64,000 bases of DNA, from NCBI GenBank assembly GCA_026702615.1, contig JAPPBY010000014.1:62001-126000 (forward strand), read 5' to 3'. Within the stretch, counting starts at the first letter, position 1; each line of letters opens with the position of its first letter. Positions 41,902 to 49,299 of this stretch are shown in pieces. The DNA comes from Chloroflexota bacterium (lineage in GTDB: Bacteria > Chloroflexota > Dehalococcoidia > Tepidiformales > Tepidiformaceae). Position numbers and translations under genes: made by a program. A model generated the notes under the pieces. That model ran no database searches and was not told the origin of the DNA. It saw only the letters and a program-made list of their open reading frames with translations.

Positions 41902-43083
41902 GTGGAGAACGACTCCCCCGGAGCCGAACGCTTCATCTCGCGGAGCCTCATCTCCGTGCCCGCCAGCGGCATCCGCAAGTTCTTTGACCTGCTCAGCACG
42001 ATCGACGACGTCATCTCCCTCGGCGTCGGCGAACCCGATTATGTAACGCCGGAGCCGATCCGCCGCGCCGCCCTTGAGAGCATCGAGAAGGGCGAGACCC
42101 ACTACACCTCGAACTACGGCCTGCTGGAGCTGCGCGAGGCCCTCAGCGAGGAGATCGAGACCCTCTACGGCGTCTCCTACGACCCCGCCACCGAGATCGT
42201 CGTTACCAGCGGCTCCAGCGAGGCCTTCGACATCGCCCTCCGCTCCCTCCTGGACGACGGAGACGAGGTGCTCTGCCCCGACCCCAGCTACGTCGCCTAC
42301 GAGCCCGCCGTCATCATGGCGAAGGGCCGCTTCCGGCCAGTCCCCACCACGGCCGAGCACGAGTTCCGCCTCCTTGCCAGCGATGTCTCCGAACAGGTAA
42401 CCGAGAACACCAAGGCGCTCCTCTTCGGTTATCCCGCCAACCCCACGGGCGCGACCATGGACCGCGCTGGTCTCGAAGCCGTCGCCGAGGTGGCCGCCGC
42501 CAACGACCTCGCCGTCATCAGCGACGAGCTCTATGCCCGCCTTACCTACGAGGGCGAGCACACCTGCTTCTCCTCCATCGAAGGCATGCGGGACCGCACC
42601 ATCCTCATCGGCGGTTTCAGCAAGACCTACGCCATGACCGGCTGGCGCATCGGCTGGCTGGCCGCCCCCGCCCCGCTCGCCGAAGCCGCCATGAAGGTCC
42701 ACCAGTACGTCATGATGTCGGCCCCCACCGCCGCCCAGTACGCCGCTCTTGCCGCCCTCCAGCACGGCGAGAGCTTCGTCCAGGAGATGCTGGCAGAGTA
42801 CGACCGCCGCCGCCGTCTTATGGTCGATGGTCTCCACGCCGTCGGCCTCCCCGCCTTCCGCCCCCGCGGGGCCTTCTACGCCTTCCCCGACATCCGCCCC
42901 ACGGGCATGGACAGCACCACCTTCAGCGAGCGCCTTCTCGCCGAGGAGCGCGTCGCCGTCGTACCCGGCTCCGCCTTCGGCGCCTGTGGCGAGGGCTTCG
43001 TGCGCGCCTGCTACGCGAGCGGCTACGAGCAGATCGAGCGCGCCCTCGAGCGCATCGGGCGCTTCGTCCAGCGCAACCGCTAG
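41902..43083 (+). CDS. PLP-dependent class I/II aminotransferase
   Basis: 393 aa from the GTG at 41902, 7-8 nt after GGAAGGAA; the frame extends further upstream without a better start. Fold type I aminotransferase with GVGEPDYVTPEPIRRAA, HYTSNYGLLELREAL, the Asn in GYPANPTGATM, Asp in VISDELYARLTY and the Schiff-base Lys in GGFSKTYAMTGWRIGW; the Arg that binds the substrate carboxylate is in FVRACYASG. The profile fits aromatic/aspartate aminotransferases of the I-gamma group. Specificity is not decidable by eye. Followed closely by the pyrophosphatase gene. Confidence 0.92.
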   Translation: MENDSPGAERFISRSLISVPASGIRKFFDLLSTIDDVISLGVGEPDYVTPEPIRRAALESIEKGETHYTSNYGLLELREALSEEIETLYGVSYDPATEIVVTSGSSEAFDIALRSLLDDGDEVLCPDPSYVAYEPAVIMAKGRFRPVPTTAEHEFRLLASDVSEQVTENTKALLFGYPANPTGATMDRAGLEAVAEVAAANDLAVISDELYARLTYEGEHTCFSSIEGMRDRTILIGGFSKTYAMTGWRIGWLAAPAPLAEAAMKVHQYVMMSAPTAAQYAALAALQHGESFVQEMLAEYDRRRRLMVDGLHAVGLPAFRPRGAFYAFPDIRPTGMDSTTFSERLLAEERVAVVPGSAFGACGEGFVRACYASGYEQIERALERIGRFVQRNR

Positions 43084-43092
43084 CGGCTCCCC

Positions 43093-43449
43093 ATGGACCC
43101 CAACCTCCACCTCGCCGACTGGCTCGGCCGGCGCCTGACCGTCGAGATCGACCGCCCCCTTGGCAGCCGCCACCCACGGGAGGACGACATCACCTACCCC
43201 ATCAACTACGGCTTCGTCCCCGATACGGTCGCCCCCGACGGCCACCCCCTCGACGTCTACGTGCTCGACGCCAACACGCCCCTCGAACACTGCGAGGCAA
43301 CCGTCATCGCCATCGTGCGTCGCCGCGACGACGTGGAGGACAAGCTCGTGGCGGTTCTTGAAGACACAGGGGCGTGGGACGCAACCGGAATTCTTGCCGC
43401 CGTCGACTTCCAGGAGCGCTATTTCGACTCCTGGGTAGAGCTCGCCTGA
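43093..43449 (+). CDS. Small inorganic pyrophosphatase-like protein
   Basis: 118 aa with the soluble family I pyrophosphatase core: DITYPINYGFVPDTVAPDGHPLDVYVLD. The canonical DGDPxD metal motif is here DGHPLD, so one ligand Asp is replaced by His. It is about 50-60 residues shorter than E. coli PPase and lacks the C-terminal helices, as in the short pyrophosphatases of some Gram-positive bacteria. It begins 9 bp after the aminotransferase. Activity is likely but not certain given the His substitution. Confidence 0.78.
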   Translation: MDPNLHLADWLGRRLTVEIDRPLGSRHPREDDITYPINYGFVPDTVAPDGHPLDVYVLDANTPLEHCEATVIAIVRRRDDVEDKLVAVLEDTGAWDATGILAAVDFQERYFDSWVELA

Positions 43450-43474
43450 CGCTCACGAAGGCGCGTGCTAGACT
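43446..43474 (+). promoter_or_regulatory. Promoter of the acyl-CoA dehydrogenase at 43550
   Basis: -35 CTGACG (43446-43451), 17-bp spacer, -10 TAGACT (43469-43474), overlapping the end of the pyrophosphatase gene. The leader is about 69 nt and contains a CCCCC-GCGAA-GGGGG hairpin. Confidence 0.55.
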
Positions 43475-43549
43475 CGCGCGGCTAACCCCCGCGAAGGGGG
43501 CGCGTTTACGTGCGCCTGTTTTCGCGGCCCTGATGAAGGACGGAAAACG

Positions 43550-44659
43550 ATGGATCTGAGCCTCAGCGAAGAGCAGACCCTGATCCGCGACTCGGCGCGC
43601 GACTTCCTCGAGAACGAGTGCCCCGAAGAGCACGTGCGGGCCATGGAAGAGGACGAGGCCGGTTACAGCCCCGACCTCTGGAAGAAGATGGCCGAGCTCG
43701 GCTGGCAGGGCCTCATGGTTCCCGAGGAGCACGGCGGTTCCGGCTTCTCCTACCTCGACCTCTGCGTCCTCGTCGAGGAGTTCGGCCGCGCGCTCGTTCC
43801 CGGACCCTTCATCCCCAACGCCACCTGCGCCGCCTGGCTCGTCATCGCCGGCAGCGATGCGCAGAAGGCGAAGTACCTGCCCGGCATCGCCAGCGGCACG
43901 GCCATCCACACCTACGCCGTCACCGAGGAGACGGGCCGCTGGGATCGCGGCGGCTACACCCTCACCGCGGCCGCAGGCGGCGACGGGTACGTGCTCAATG
44001 GCACCAAGCTGTTCGTCCCCGACGCGAACGTGGCCGACTACCTGCACGTCATCGCGAATACGCCCGACGGCAGGCTCGCGAACTTCATCATCGCCCGCGA
44101 CCAGGCAGGCGTGGAGGTCAACCTCCTCAAGACCATCGCCAGCGACAAGCAGGCCGAGGTCGTCCTGAACAACGTCAGCGTGAGCGCCGAGGACGTCATG
44201 CCCGTCGATAGCGAGACGAGCATGCGCGGCCGCAATATCGCCGTGAACCTTGAGAACGCCTACCTCGTCGGTCTTGCCCAGAAGGACTTCGAGATCGCGG
44301 TCAACTACGCCAAGGAGCGCGTCCAGTTCGGGCGCCCCATCGGCTCCTTCCAGGCGATCCAGCACAAGGCCGCCGACATGGTCACCGACGTCGACGGCAT
44401 GCGCTTCATCACCTACAAGGCCGCATGGGCCACCAGCGAGAACGAGCCGTCCCAGCACATGGACACTTCCATGGCGAAGGCGTGGTGCAGCGAGGCAAGC
44501 CGGCGCGTGGTCGCCCACGGCCAGCAAATTCACGGCGGCATCGGCTTCACCAAGGATTACATCATCCAGCTCTACTTCCGCCGCCAGAAGCGCGCCGAGC
44601 TCTTCTGGGGCGACGCCGACTTCCACCGCGAGCAAGTCGCGGCCATGCTGGAGATCTAG
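43550..44659 (+). CDS. Acyl-CoA dehydrogenase family protein, heteromeric-type
   Basis: 369 aa. The N-terminal DLSLSEEQTLIRDSARDFLE and MAELGWQGLMVPEEHGGSGFSYLDL and the C-terminal RVQFGRPIGSFQAIQHKAADM and HGQQIHGGIGFTKDYIIQLYFRR are typical. The usual catalytic EGTxEIQ stretch is replaced by LFWGDADFHREQVA, as in dehydrogenase subunits that occur with a partner (alpha-beta type). No partner gene lies next to it; the closest candidates are elsewhere in the window. Own promoter at 43446-43474. It is convergent with vapC, separated by a perfect terminator hairpin. Confidence 0.88.
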   Translation: MDLSLSEEQTLIRDSARDFLENECPEEHVRAMEEDEAGYSPDLWKKMAELGWQGLMVPEEHGGSGFSYLDLCVLVEEFGRALVPGPFIPNATCAAWLVIAGSDAQKAKYLPGIASGTAIHTYAVTEETGRWDRGGYTLTAAAGGDGYVLNGTKLFVPDANVADYLHVIANTPDGRLANFIIARDQAGVEVNLLKTIASDKQAEVVLNNVSVSAEDVMPVDSETSMRGRNIAVNLENAYLVGLAQKDFEIAVNYAKERVQFGRPIGSFQAIQHKAADMVTDVDGMRFITYKAAWATSENEPSQHMDTSMAKAWCSEASRRVVAHGQQIHGGIGFTKDYIIQLYFRRQKRAELFWGDADFHREQVAAMLEI

Positions 44660-44684
44660 CCAGACGGCATCGGCAATCAGGCTC

Positions 44685-44710
44685 GAGGCCCCGCCATCTG
44701 GCGGGGCCTC
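44685..44710. terminator. Bidirectional terminator hairpin between convergent genes
   Basis: Perfect 11-bp stem GAGGCCCCGCC/GGCGGGGCCTC with loop ATCT, between the acyl-CoA dehydrogenase gene (plus) and vapC (minus). The U-tract on the plus side is short (TTCG). Confidence 0.75.
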
Positions 44711-44716
44711 TTCGCG

Positions 44717-45151
44717 TCACTCGAGCGGGTCGATCACGGTCAGGAACGGGAACCGGTGGAAGTCCCGGTCGTTCGTGCAGATCTGGCTGACACCGTGTTC
44801 CCGCATCAAGACCGCCGTGTGTAGGTCATGCAGGACACCCCCACGCAGGTCGGGAAGCTCCGCCAGCGTCTGCGCAAGCACTGCCTCGTGTCGCGGAGTC
44901 GCGGTCAGCAGCGTGAACCCCGGAGAGGCAAGCAGCGCCTGAAGGAACTGCATCGCCGGCCCAACCTGCCACGGCCTCGGGAAGACGCGGGAGTGGGTAG
45001 CGTTCTTCAGGAACTCGTAGCACACATTCCACGTGAGAAAGGTCGGGGAGGGGTCCCGTCGCCACCGTTCCAATTGACTCCGGCAAGGCCCGTGGAACGG
45101 GGAGTCTGCATTGGCCGCGTAGATCAACACGTTCGTGTCGACGGCCAGCAC
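44717..45151 (-). CDS. vapC: VapC-like PIN-domain toxin (module 1)
   Basis: 144 aa, GTG start immediately after the vapB stop. PIN-domain RNase: LAVDTNVLIYAA with the first catalytic Asp, HDLHTAVLMREHG and the ICTNDRDFHRFP segment supplying the later acidic residues. VapC proteins cut RNA such as tRNA. The pairing with the RHH gene upstream defines a VapBC module. Confidence 0.88.
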   Translation of the reverse strand: MLAVDTNVLIYAANADSPFHGPCRSQLERWRRDPSPTFLTWNVCYEFLKNATHSRVFPRPWQVGPAMQFLQALLASPGFTLLTATPRHEAVLAQTLAELPDLRGGVLHDLHTAVLMREHGVSQICTNDRDFHRFPFLTVIDPLE

Positions 45152-45559
45152 CTAGGCCTTCCCCGTGTCTTCGCTCGTCCGCTCGGGCGTCTTCTCATCC
45201 GCGTCGTAATCCGCCATATCCTCGGCCACGGCTAGCATCTTCCGTGGTCGAACCCCGGGTGGTTGCTCCGGGCGGCTACCTGCCGGGGTCCCGTACAGGC
45301 CCTCATCCCGTTCCCGATCCAGTACTTCGTAGAGGGCTTCCCGATCCGCGATGTCCACGAGCGGTTCGCCCATGTTCGCGACCGGCAGCGGCGGCAGCTC
45401 GGCTACCGGCGCGGGCGTCTCACCCTCAGCAAGGATTCGCCGGATCCCGGCATCCACAAGCGCACCCATGGTGGTCTTCCGCCTGACGGCTTCTTCCTTC
45501 AGCCGGTCCATGAGGGCGTCTTCAATGTTGACGGTCGTCTTCTTCATATGGACAACCAT
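45152..45559 (-). CDS. vapB: VapB-like ribbon-helix-helix antitoxin (module 1)
   Basis: 135 aa. N-terminal ribbon-helix-helix: MKKTTVNIEDALMDRLKEEA followed by RRKTTMGALVDAGIRRILAEG. The C-terminal about 85 residues are Pro/Asp/Glu-rich and presumably wrap the toxin. Either the ATG at 45559 (MVVHMKK) or the one at 45547 may be used. The C-terminal part is longer than in most VapB. Confidence 0.8.
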   Translation of the reverse strand: MVVHMKKTTVNIEDALMDRLKEEAVRRKTTMGALVDAGIRRILAEGETPAPVAELPPLPVANMGEPLVDIADREALYEVLDRERDEGLYGTPAGSRPEQPPGVRPRKMLAVAEDMADYDADEKTPERTSEDTGKA

Positions 45560-45574
45560 ACACCATTGCTCAAC

Positions 45575-45589
45575 ATTTACAAGTTAAAT
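45575..45589. promoter_or_regulatory. AT-rich inverted repeat upstream of vapBC module 1
   Basis: ATTTA-N5-TAAAT, 16 bp before the first ATG of vapB; strikingly AT-rich for this sequence. Probable operator or promoter region for autoregulation by the VapB RHH domain. Confidence 0.45.
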
Positions 45590-45601
45590 ACGCCAGCTGC
45601 C

Positions 45602-45907
45602 CTAGTGGGGATGGGGATGCCCATGCGAGTGCCCGCCGGGGCCATGGCTATGACCGTGATGGGAGAGGTCGTCCGCTCCCCCGGCTTCGATGCCGCCTTC
45701 CCCGTCGCCGTCACCGCCATCCTCCCAGGGCGCCGGGCCATCGCCCACGCCCGCTTCCGCTCGCCCCAGGACCGCGAAATTGCCGATGACTTTCCTCGCC
45801 TGCGCCCCGCACTCGGGGCACGGCGCGAGCTGGAGGGCGTCGCCCATGGGCATGCGCTTCTCGAACCGCGCGCCACAGTCGGGACATTGGTATTCGTACA
45901 GAGCCAT
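45602..45907 (-). CDS. FmdB-type zinc-ribbon protein with His/Gly-rich tail
   Basis: 101 aa. N-terminal FmdB-like ribbon: MALYEYQCPDCGARFEKRM with CPDC, then CPECGAQARKVIG with CPEC. An acidic Gly-rich linker leads to a tail with seven or more His (HHGHSHGPGGHSHGHPHPH), suggesting Ni/Zn/Cu binding. FmdB-like proteins are regulator-type zinc ribbons of unknown function. The tail is an unusual addition. Divergent from the cobalamin adenosyltransferase gene. Confidence 0.85.
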   Translation of the reverse strand: MALYEYQCPDCGARFEKRMPMGDALQLAPCPECGAQARKVIGNFAVLGRAEAGVGDGPAPWEDGGDGDGEGGIEAGGADDLSHHGHSHGPGGHSHGHPHPH

Positions 45908-46024
45908 GTCGCGGATGGTGGAGAGGCTGGCTCGCTAGGTCAACCCGCCCGCATTCTCCGCGTTCTAGCCCGGACGAAACGGGGACGGCTGGCCCGCGGC
46001 CACGCCCTCCGGCATGCTTGACCC

Positions 46025-46591
46025 ATGGTTCGCATCAACCGCGTTTACACCCGAGCCGGAGACGACGGCACAACCGCCCTTGCCGGAGGCCAGCGCGTCC
46101 CGAAGGAGAGCCTCCGCATCGAGGCCTACGGCACCGTCGACGAGCTCAACAGCGCCATCGGCATCGCCGTCGCCGCCGGGCTGGAGGCTCCACTCGCCGA
46201 GCCCTTCGGCGTCATCCAGCAGGTGCTCTTCAACCTCGGCGCCGAGCTGGCGACCGCCCGCGAAGCCGGCGAAGAACCCACTGGCCCCCACGTCGAGAGT
46301 CGCCACGTCGACCAGCTCGAGTCCTGGATCGATGACTGGAACGACGATTTGGAGCCCCTCACCAGCTTCGTCCTTCCCGGCGGGAACCCTACTGCCGCCC
46401 ACCTCCACCTCGCGCGGACGATCTGCCGCCGCGCCGAACGCCTCACCTTCGCCCTCAGCCGAGAGGAGCCAGTAGGCGAGTTCGTCTCCCCCTACCTCAA
46501 CCGCCTCAGCGACCTGCTCTTCGTCGCCTCCCGCCTCCAGAACCAGCTCAGCGGCCACGGCGACGTGCTCTGGGACTCGCGCAAGTTCTAA
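46025..46591 (+). CDS. PduO-type cob(I)alamin adenosyltransferase
   Basis: 188 aa. Signatures of the PduO family: VYTRAGDDGTTALAGGQRVPK, RIEAYGTVDELNSAIGIA, EFVSPYLNRLSDLLFVASR. It transfers the 5'-deoxyadenosyl group from ATP to cob(I)alamin, making coenzyme B12 for mutases and reductases. No other cobalamin gene is adjacent. The convergent nnrE ends 4 bp away. Confidence 0.95.
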   Translation: MVRINRVYTRAGDDGTTALAGGQRVPKESLRIEAYGTVDELNSAIGIAVAAGLEAPLAEPFGVIQQVLFNLGAELATAREAGEEPTGPHVESRHVDQLESWIDDWNDDLEPLTSFVLPGGNPTAAHLHLARTICRRAERLTFALSREEPVGEFVSPYLNRLSDLLFVASRLQNQLSGHGDVLWDSRKF

Positions 46592-46594
46592 CCG

Positions 46595-47371
46595 CTACCG
46601 CCGCAGCCGCACGATGTGACCGTCGGCGAAGACCCCTCGCGTGCTGATCCCGAGCCGTTCGTAGGCGGCGCGCGGCACGCCGAGGTCCGCGGCGTACAGT
46701 TCACCGACATTCTTCTGGCAGACCGGCAGCACCTGCCCGGTCTTCGGCAGGTCGAACACCAGCGTGGTGGCCGCCGTCACTGCCGGACTGCTCACGACGC
46801 CCGTCTCCGCGTTCACGCCCGTCGGGATATCCAGAGCCAAAATAGGCCGCCGCGCGGCCGCCGCGATCTGCGTGACGGCCGCAGCGAGACCGGTCGGCGC
46901 CCCCTCGAGCCCGTACCCGACAAGCGCATCGACGACCAGGTCGGCGCGCTGCAGGTGGTCCTCGGCGGTGTGCTCGCTCGTATCGCTGTCGTGCGGCTCC
47001 GCGATCCCCGACTCCGCCAGGATGTGCAGGTGCCGCCGAGTCACGAAACTCATCTGCGACTCGACCTCACCGAGCAGCGGCTCCGCTTGCACGCCCCAGT
47101 TGTCGAGGTGCCGAACGGCCGCCAGCCCCGCTGCCCCCACGTGCCCGCCGCCGGCCAGCACCACCACCCGCTGCCCCTTCGCACTCCCGCCCAGCATCGC
47201 CAGCACCAGTTCCGCCGTCGCCAGACCGGCGTTCTCGACCGCCTGCAGGATGTCGAAGTGGAATACTTCCTGGGCGGCGCGCTGGATCTCGCGCATCTGC
47301 CCGGGCGTAACGGTCGGCGTGTCATTTAGCTTTCGCTGGGGAAAGCCACCAGGGTTCCCTTTCACCGCCAT
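46595..47371 (-). CDS. nnrE: NAD(P)H-hydrate epimerase (YjeF N-terminal domain)
   Basis: 258 aa, single YjeF_N domain without the NnrD dehydratase half. Signatures: MREIQRAAQEVFHFDILQAVENAG, VVVLAGGGHVGAAGLAAVRHL, DLVVDALVGYGLEGAP and LALDIPTGVNAETG. It repairs damaged NAD(P)HX by epimerising the R and S forms. The usual extra K-site and a NnrD gene are not next to it. Position beside queF on the same strand suggests a small housekeeping operon. Confidence 0.9.
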   Translation of the reverse strand: MAVKGNPGGFPQRKLNDTPTVTPGQMREIQRAAQEVFHFDILQAVENAGLATAELVLAMLGGSAKGQRVVVLAGGGHVGAAGLAAVRHLDNWGVQAEPLLGEVESQMSFVTRRHLHILAESGIAEPHDSDTSEHTAEDHLQRADLVVDALVGYGLEGAPTGLAAAVTQIAAAARRPILALDIPTGVNAETGVVSSPAVTAATTLVFDLPKTGQVLPVCQKNVGELYAADLGVPRAAYERLGISTRGVFADGHIVRLRR

Positions 47372-47385
47372 GAGCGCGCCCGATG

Positions 47386-47751
47386 CTACGCCTGCGGGTG
47401 CGTGGCGGTCACCCGCGCGGTGATGCCCCCGCGTGCGTGGAAGTCCCCGATGACGGTCGCCCGTCGCGGCGCGATCGCGGCCACCACGTCATCGAGGATC
47501 ACGTTCACCACGTCCTCGTAGAAGATGCCCCGCTCGCGGAACGACTGCAGGTAGAACTTGAAGCTGCGCAGCTCGATGCAGCGCGCCTCGGGGACATAGA
47601 TGAGCGTGATCGTCCCGAAGTCCGGCTGGCCCGTCATCGGACAAACGCTCGTGAACTCAGGCGCGTCGAAGCGGATTTCGTAGTCGCGCCCGGGGTGCTG
47701 GTTCTCGAATGAGTCGATCGTGCCGTCGGTGGCGAATTCGTTGGCGCCCAT
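47386..47751 (-). CDS. queF: NADPH-dependent 7-cyano-7-deazaguanine reductase
   Basis: 121 aa from the ATG at 47751; unimodular QueF. Catalytic Cys in FTSVCPMTGQPDFG, the QueF motif CIELRSFKFYLQSFRERGIF and FHARGGITARV at the end. It reduces preQ0 to preQ1 in queuosine biosynthesis. It lies beside the probable preQ0/queuine transporter gene yhhQ, 44 bp away, both on the minus strand. Confidence 0.95.
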   Translation of the reverse strand: MGANEFATDGTIDSFENQHPGRDYEIRFDAPEFTSVCPMTGQPDFGTITLIYVPEARCIELRSFKFYLQSFRERGIFYEDVVNVILDDVVAAIAPRRATVIGDFHARGGITARVTATHPQA

Positions 47752-47795
47752 CGAAGCCAGCGTGCGACTCGCCGGGCGAGCGCGCAAGCTTTCGG

Positions 47796-48545
47796 CTACC
47801 GGCCCCGACGGAGCGCGGAGAGTATCGGGATCGGGTTGAAGTCCGTGTCCGTGTCGTACACGTCCACGCCTTCGAGCCGCTTCATCGTGTTCACGACCAG
47901 GTAGGTGAGCGGCGTCGCAATCACCTCGTAAACGGTCTTGATGAGCCACGCCCGCCAGACGAACGCCCACAGCGCCTCGCCGTTCGGGATGGTAGTCGTT
48001 CCAAAGAACGCAATCGTCAGGAAGACCGCCGAGTCGATTCCCTGCCCCACGATCGTGGAGCCAATGGTGCGCGTCCACAGGAACCGCCCCTGCGTCACGC
48101 GTTTCAGGCGCGCCAGCACGTAGGAGTTCGCGAATTCGCCCACGAGGAACGCGAGGAAGCTGCCGCCCACAATCCTCCACGTCTGCCCCAGGATCGTCTC
48201 GTAGGCCTCCTGGTCCGCCCAGAACGGCGCCGACGGTATCTCCTGAGCGACGAAGATGGCGAGAACCACCAGCGCGTTGGCGAAGAACCCGGACCAGATC
48301 ACGCGCCGCGCAACGGAGTAGCCGTACACCTCCGTCAGGATGTCGCCGATGATGTAGGAGACCGGGAAGATGATGATCGCAGCGGGCTGGAAGTAGTCGA
48401 ACGCTCCCCCGACCAGTCCGGAGATGTCGACGATCTTGATGGCGATGATGTTCGAGACAATCAACGCCCCCGCGAACATGACGGCGACGGGCATCAGGTA
48501 GCGGAAGTGTCGCTCGCCCGACTCGGTCATCATCGTCTGGGTCAT
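47796..48545 (-). CDS. yhhQ: Queuosine-precursor transporter (YhhQ/VUT family)
   Basis: 249 aa, six to seven transmembrane helices. Signatures: IFPVSYIIGDILTEVYGYSVARRVIW (seen as SYIIGDILTEVYGYSVARR), FLVGEFANSYVLARLK and IGSTIVGQGIDSAVFLTIAF. The family imports preQ0/preQ1-type deazaguanines. Adjacent to queF, so the pair plausibly salvages external preQ0 and reduces it to preQ1; queCDE are not in the window. Confidence 0.92.
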   Translation of the reverse strand: MTQTMMTESGERHFRYLMPVAVMFAGALIVSNIIAIKIVDISGLVGGAFDYFQPAAIIIFPVSYIIGDILTEVYGYSVARRVIWSGFFANALVVLAIFVAQEIPSAPFWADQEAYETILGQTWRIVGGSFLAFLVGEFANSYVLARLKRVTQGRFLWTRTIGSTIVGQGIDSAVFLTIAFFGTTTIPNGEALWAFVWRAWLIKTVYEVIATPLTYLVVNTMKRLEGVDVYDTDTDFNPIPILSALRRGR

Positions 48546-48596
48546 GGGGCGCGGATTTTAGCAGGCCGTTCCCCACGCCCCTGCTACCCTGTCTCT

Positions 48597-49292
48597 ATGG
48601 CCACCCCCGAGGAGCCCGCTCGCTTCCAGTCGGGCGACGTGGTCATCCACCGCATTCCCCTGGTTGCCGAGAACGGCGAGTACGCCCCCGTCATCGTCGA
48701 CGTGAAGCCGATGGTCGTCGTGGAGGACACCGCCGAACTCGTCTCGCTCTGGCTGCCGTCGGGTACACCGACAAAGCTCGCGCTGCCCATCGTCCGCGAC
48801 CAGCCCATCCCCTGGCTCGAAGGAGAGTGGGAGCTGGTCGATAGCGTCTGGGAGCGGTGGAACGCGCTCTTCCTCATGGTCCCGGGGCAGTGGCGCGCGA
48901 CGTGGGTCTGGTGGACGCCTGAGTGGGAGTTCCTGGGCTGGTACGTCAACCTCCAGGAGCCCATTCGGCGCACCCCGCTCGGCTTCGATGCGCGCGACCT
49001 GTGGCTCGATGTCGTGGCGGACGCCGAGCGCCACTGGCGTTGGAAGGACGAGGACCACCTGGAGCGGGTCCTGCACCGGGGCCTCATCTCCAAGCCCGTC
49101 GCCGAACGCGCCCGCGCCGAGGGGGAAGCCGCAATCGCCGACATCGAGCGCGGCGCCTGGCCCTTCAGCGACGACATGCGCGACTGGCGCCCCGACCCCG
49201 CCTGGCCCATCCCCACGTACGCGCACATCGCCGAGGACCAGCTGCTCGCCATCCACGACGAGCCCCACTGGACCAATCCGACACGGCTCTAG
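48597..49292 (+). CDS. DUF402 family protein
   Basis: 231 aa from the ATG at 48597. The DUF402 pattern is visible: YVNLQEPIRRTPLGFDARDLWLDVV, with WRWKDEDHLE (metal-binding acidic cluster). Members include nucleoside tri- and diphosphate phosphatases and FomD-like enzymes. A TACCCT -10-like hexamer ends 6 nt before the ATG and no ribosome-binding site is present. Divergent from yhhQ. Substrate unknown. Confidence 0.85.
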   Translation: MATPEEPARFQSGDVVIHRIPLVAENGEYAPVIVDVKPMVVVEDTAELVSLWLPSGTPTKLALPIVRDQPIPWLEGEWELVDSVWERWNALFLMVPGQWRATWVWWTPEWEFLGWYVNLQEPIRRTPLGFDARDLWLDVVADAERHWRWKDEDHLERVLHRGLISKPVAERARAEGEAAIADIERGAWPFSDDMRDWRPDPAWPIPTYAHIAEDQLLAIHDEPHWTNPTRL

Positions 49293-49299
49293 AACGCTC

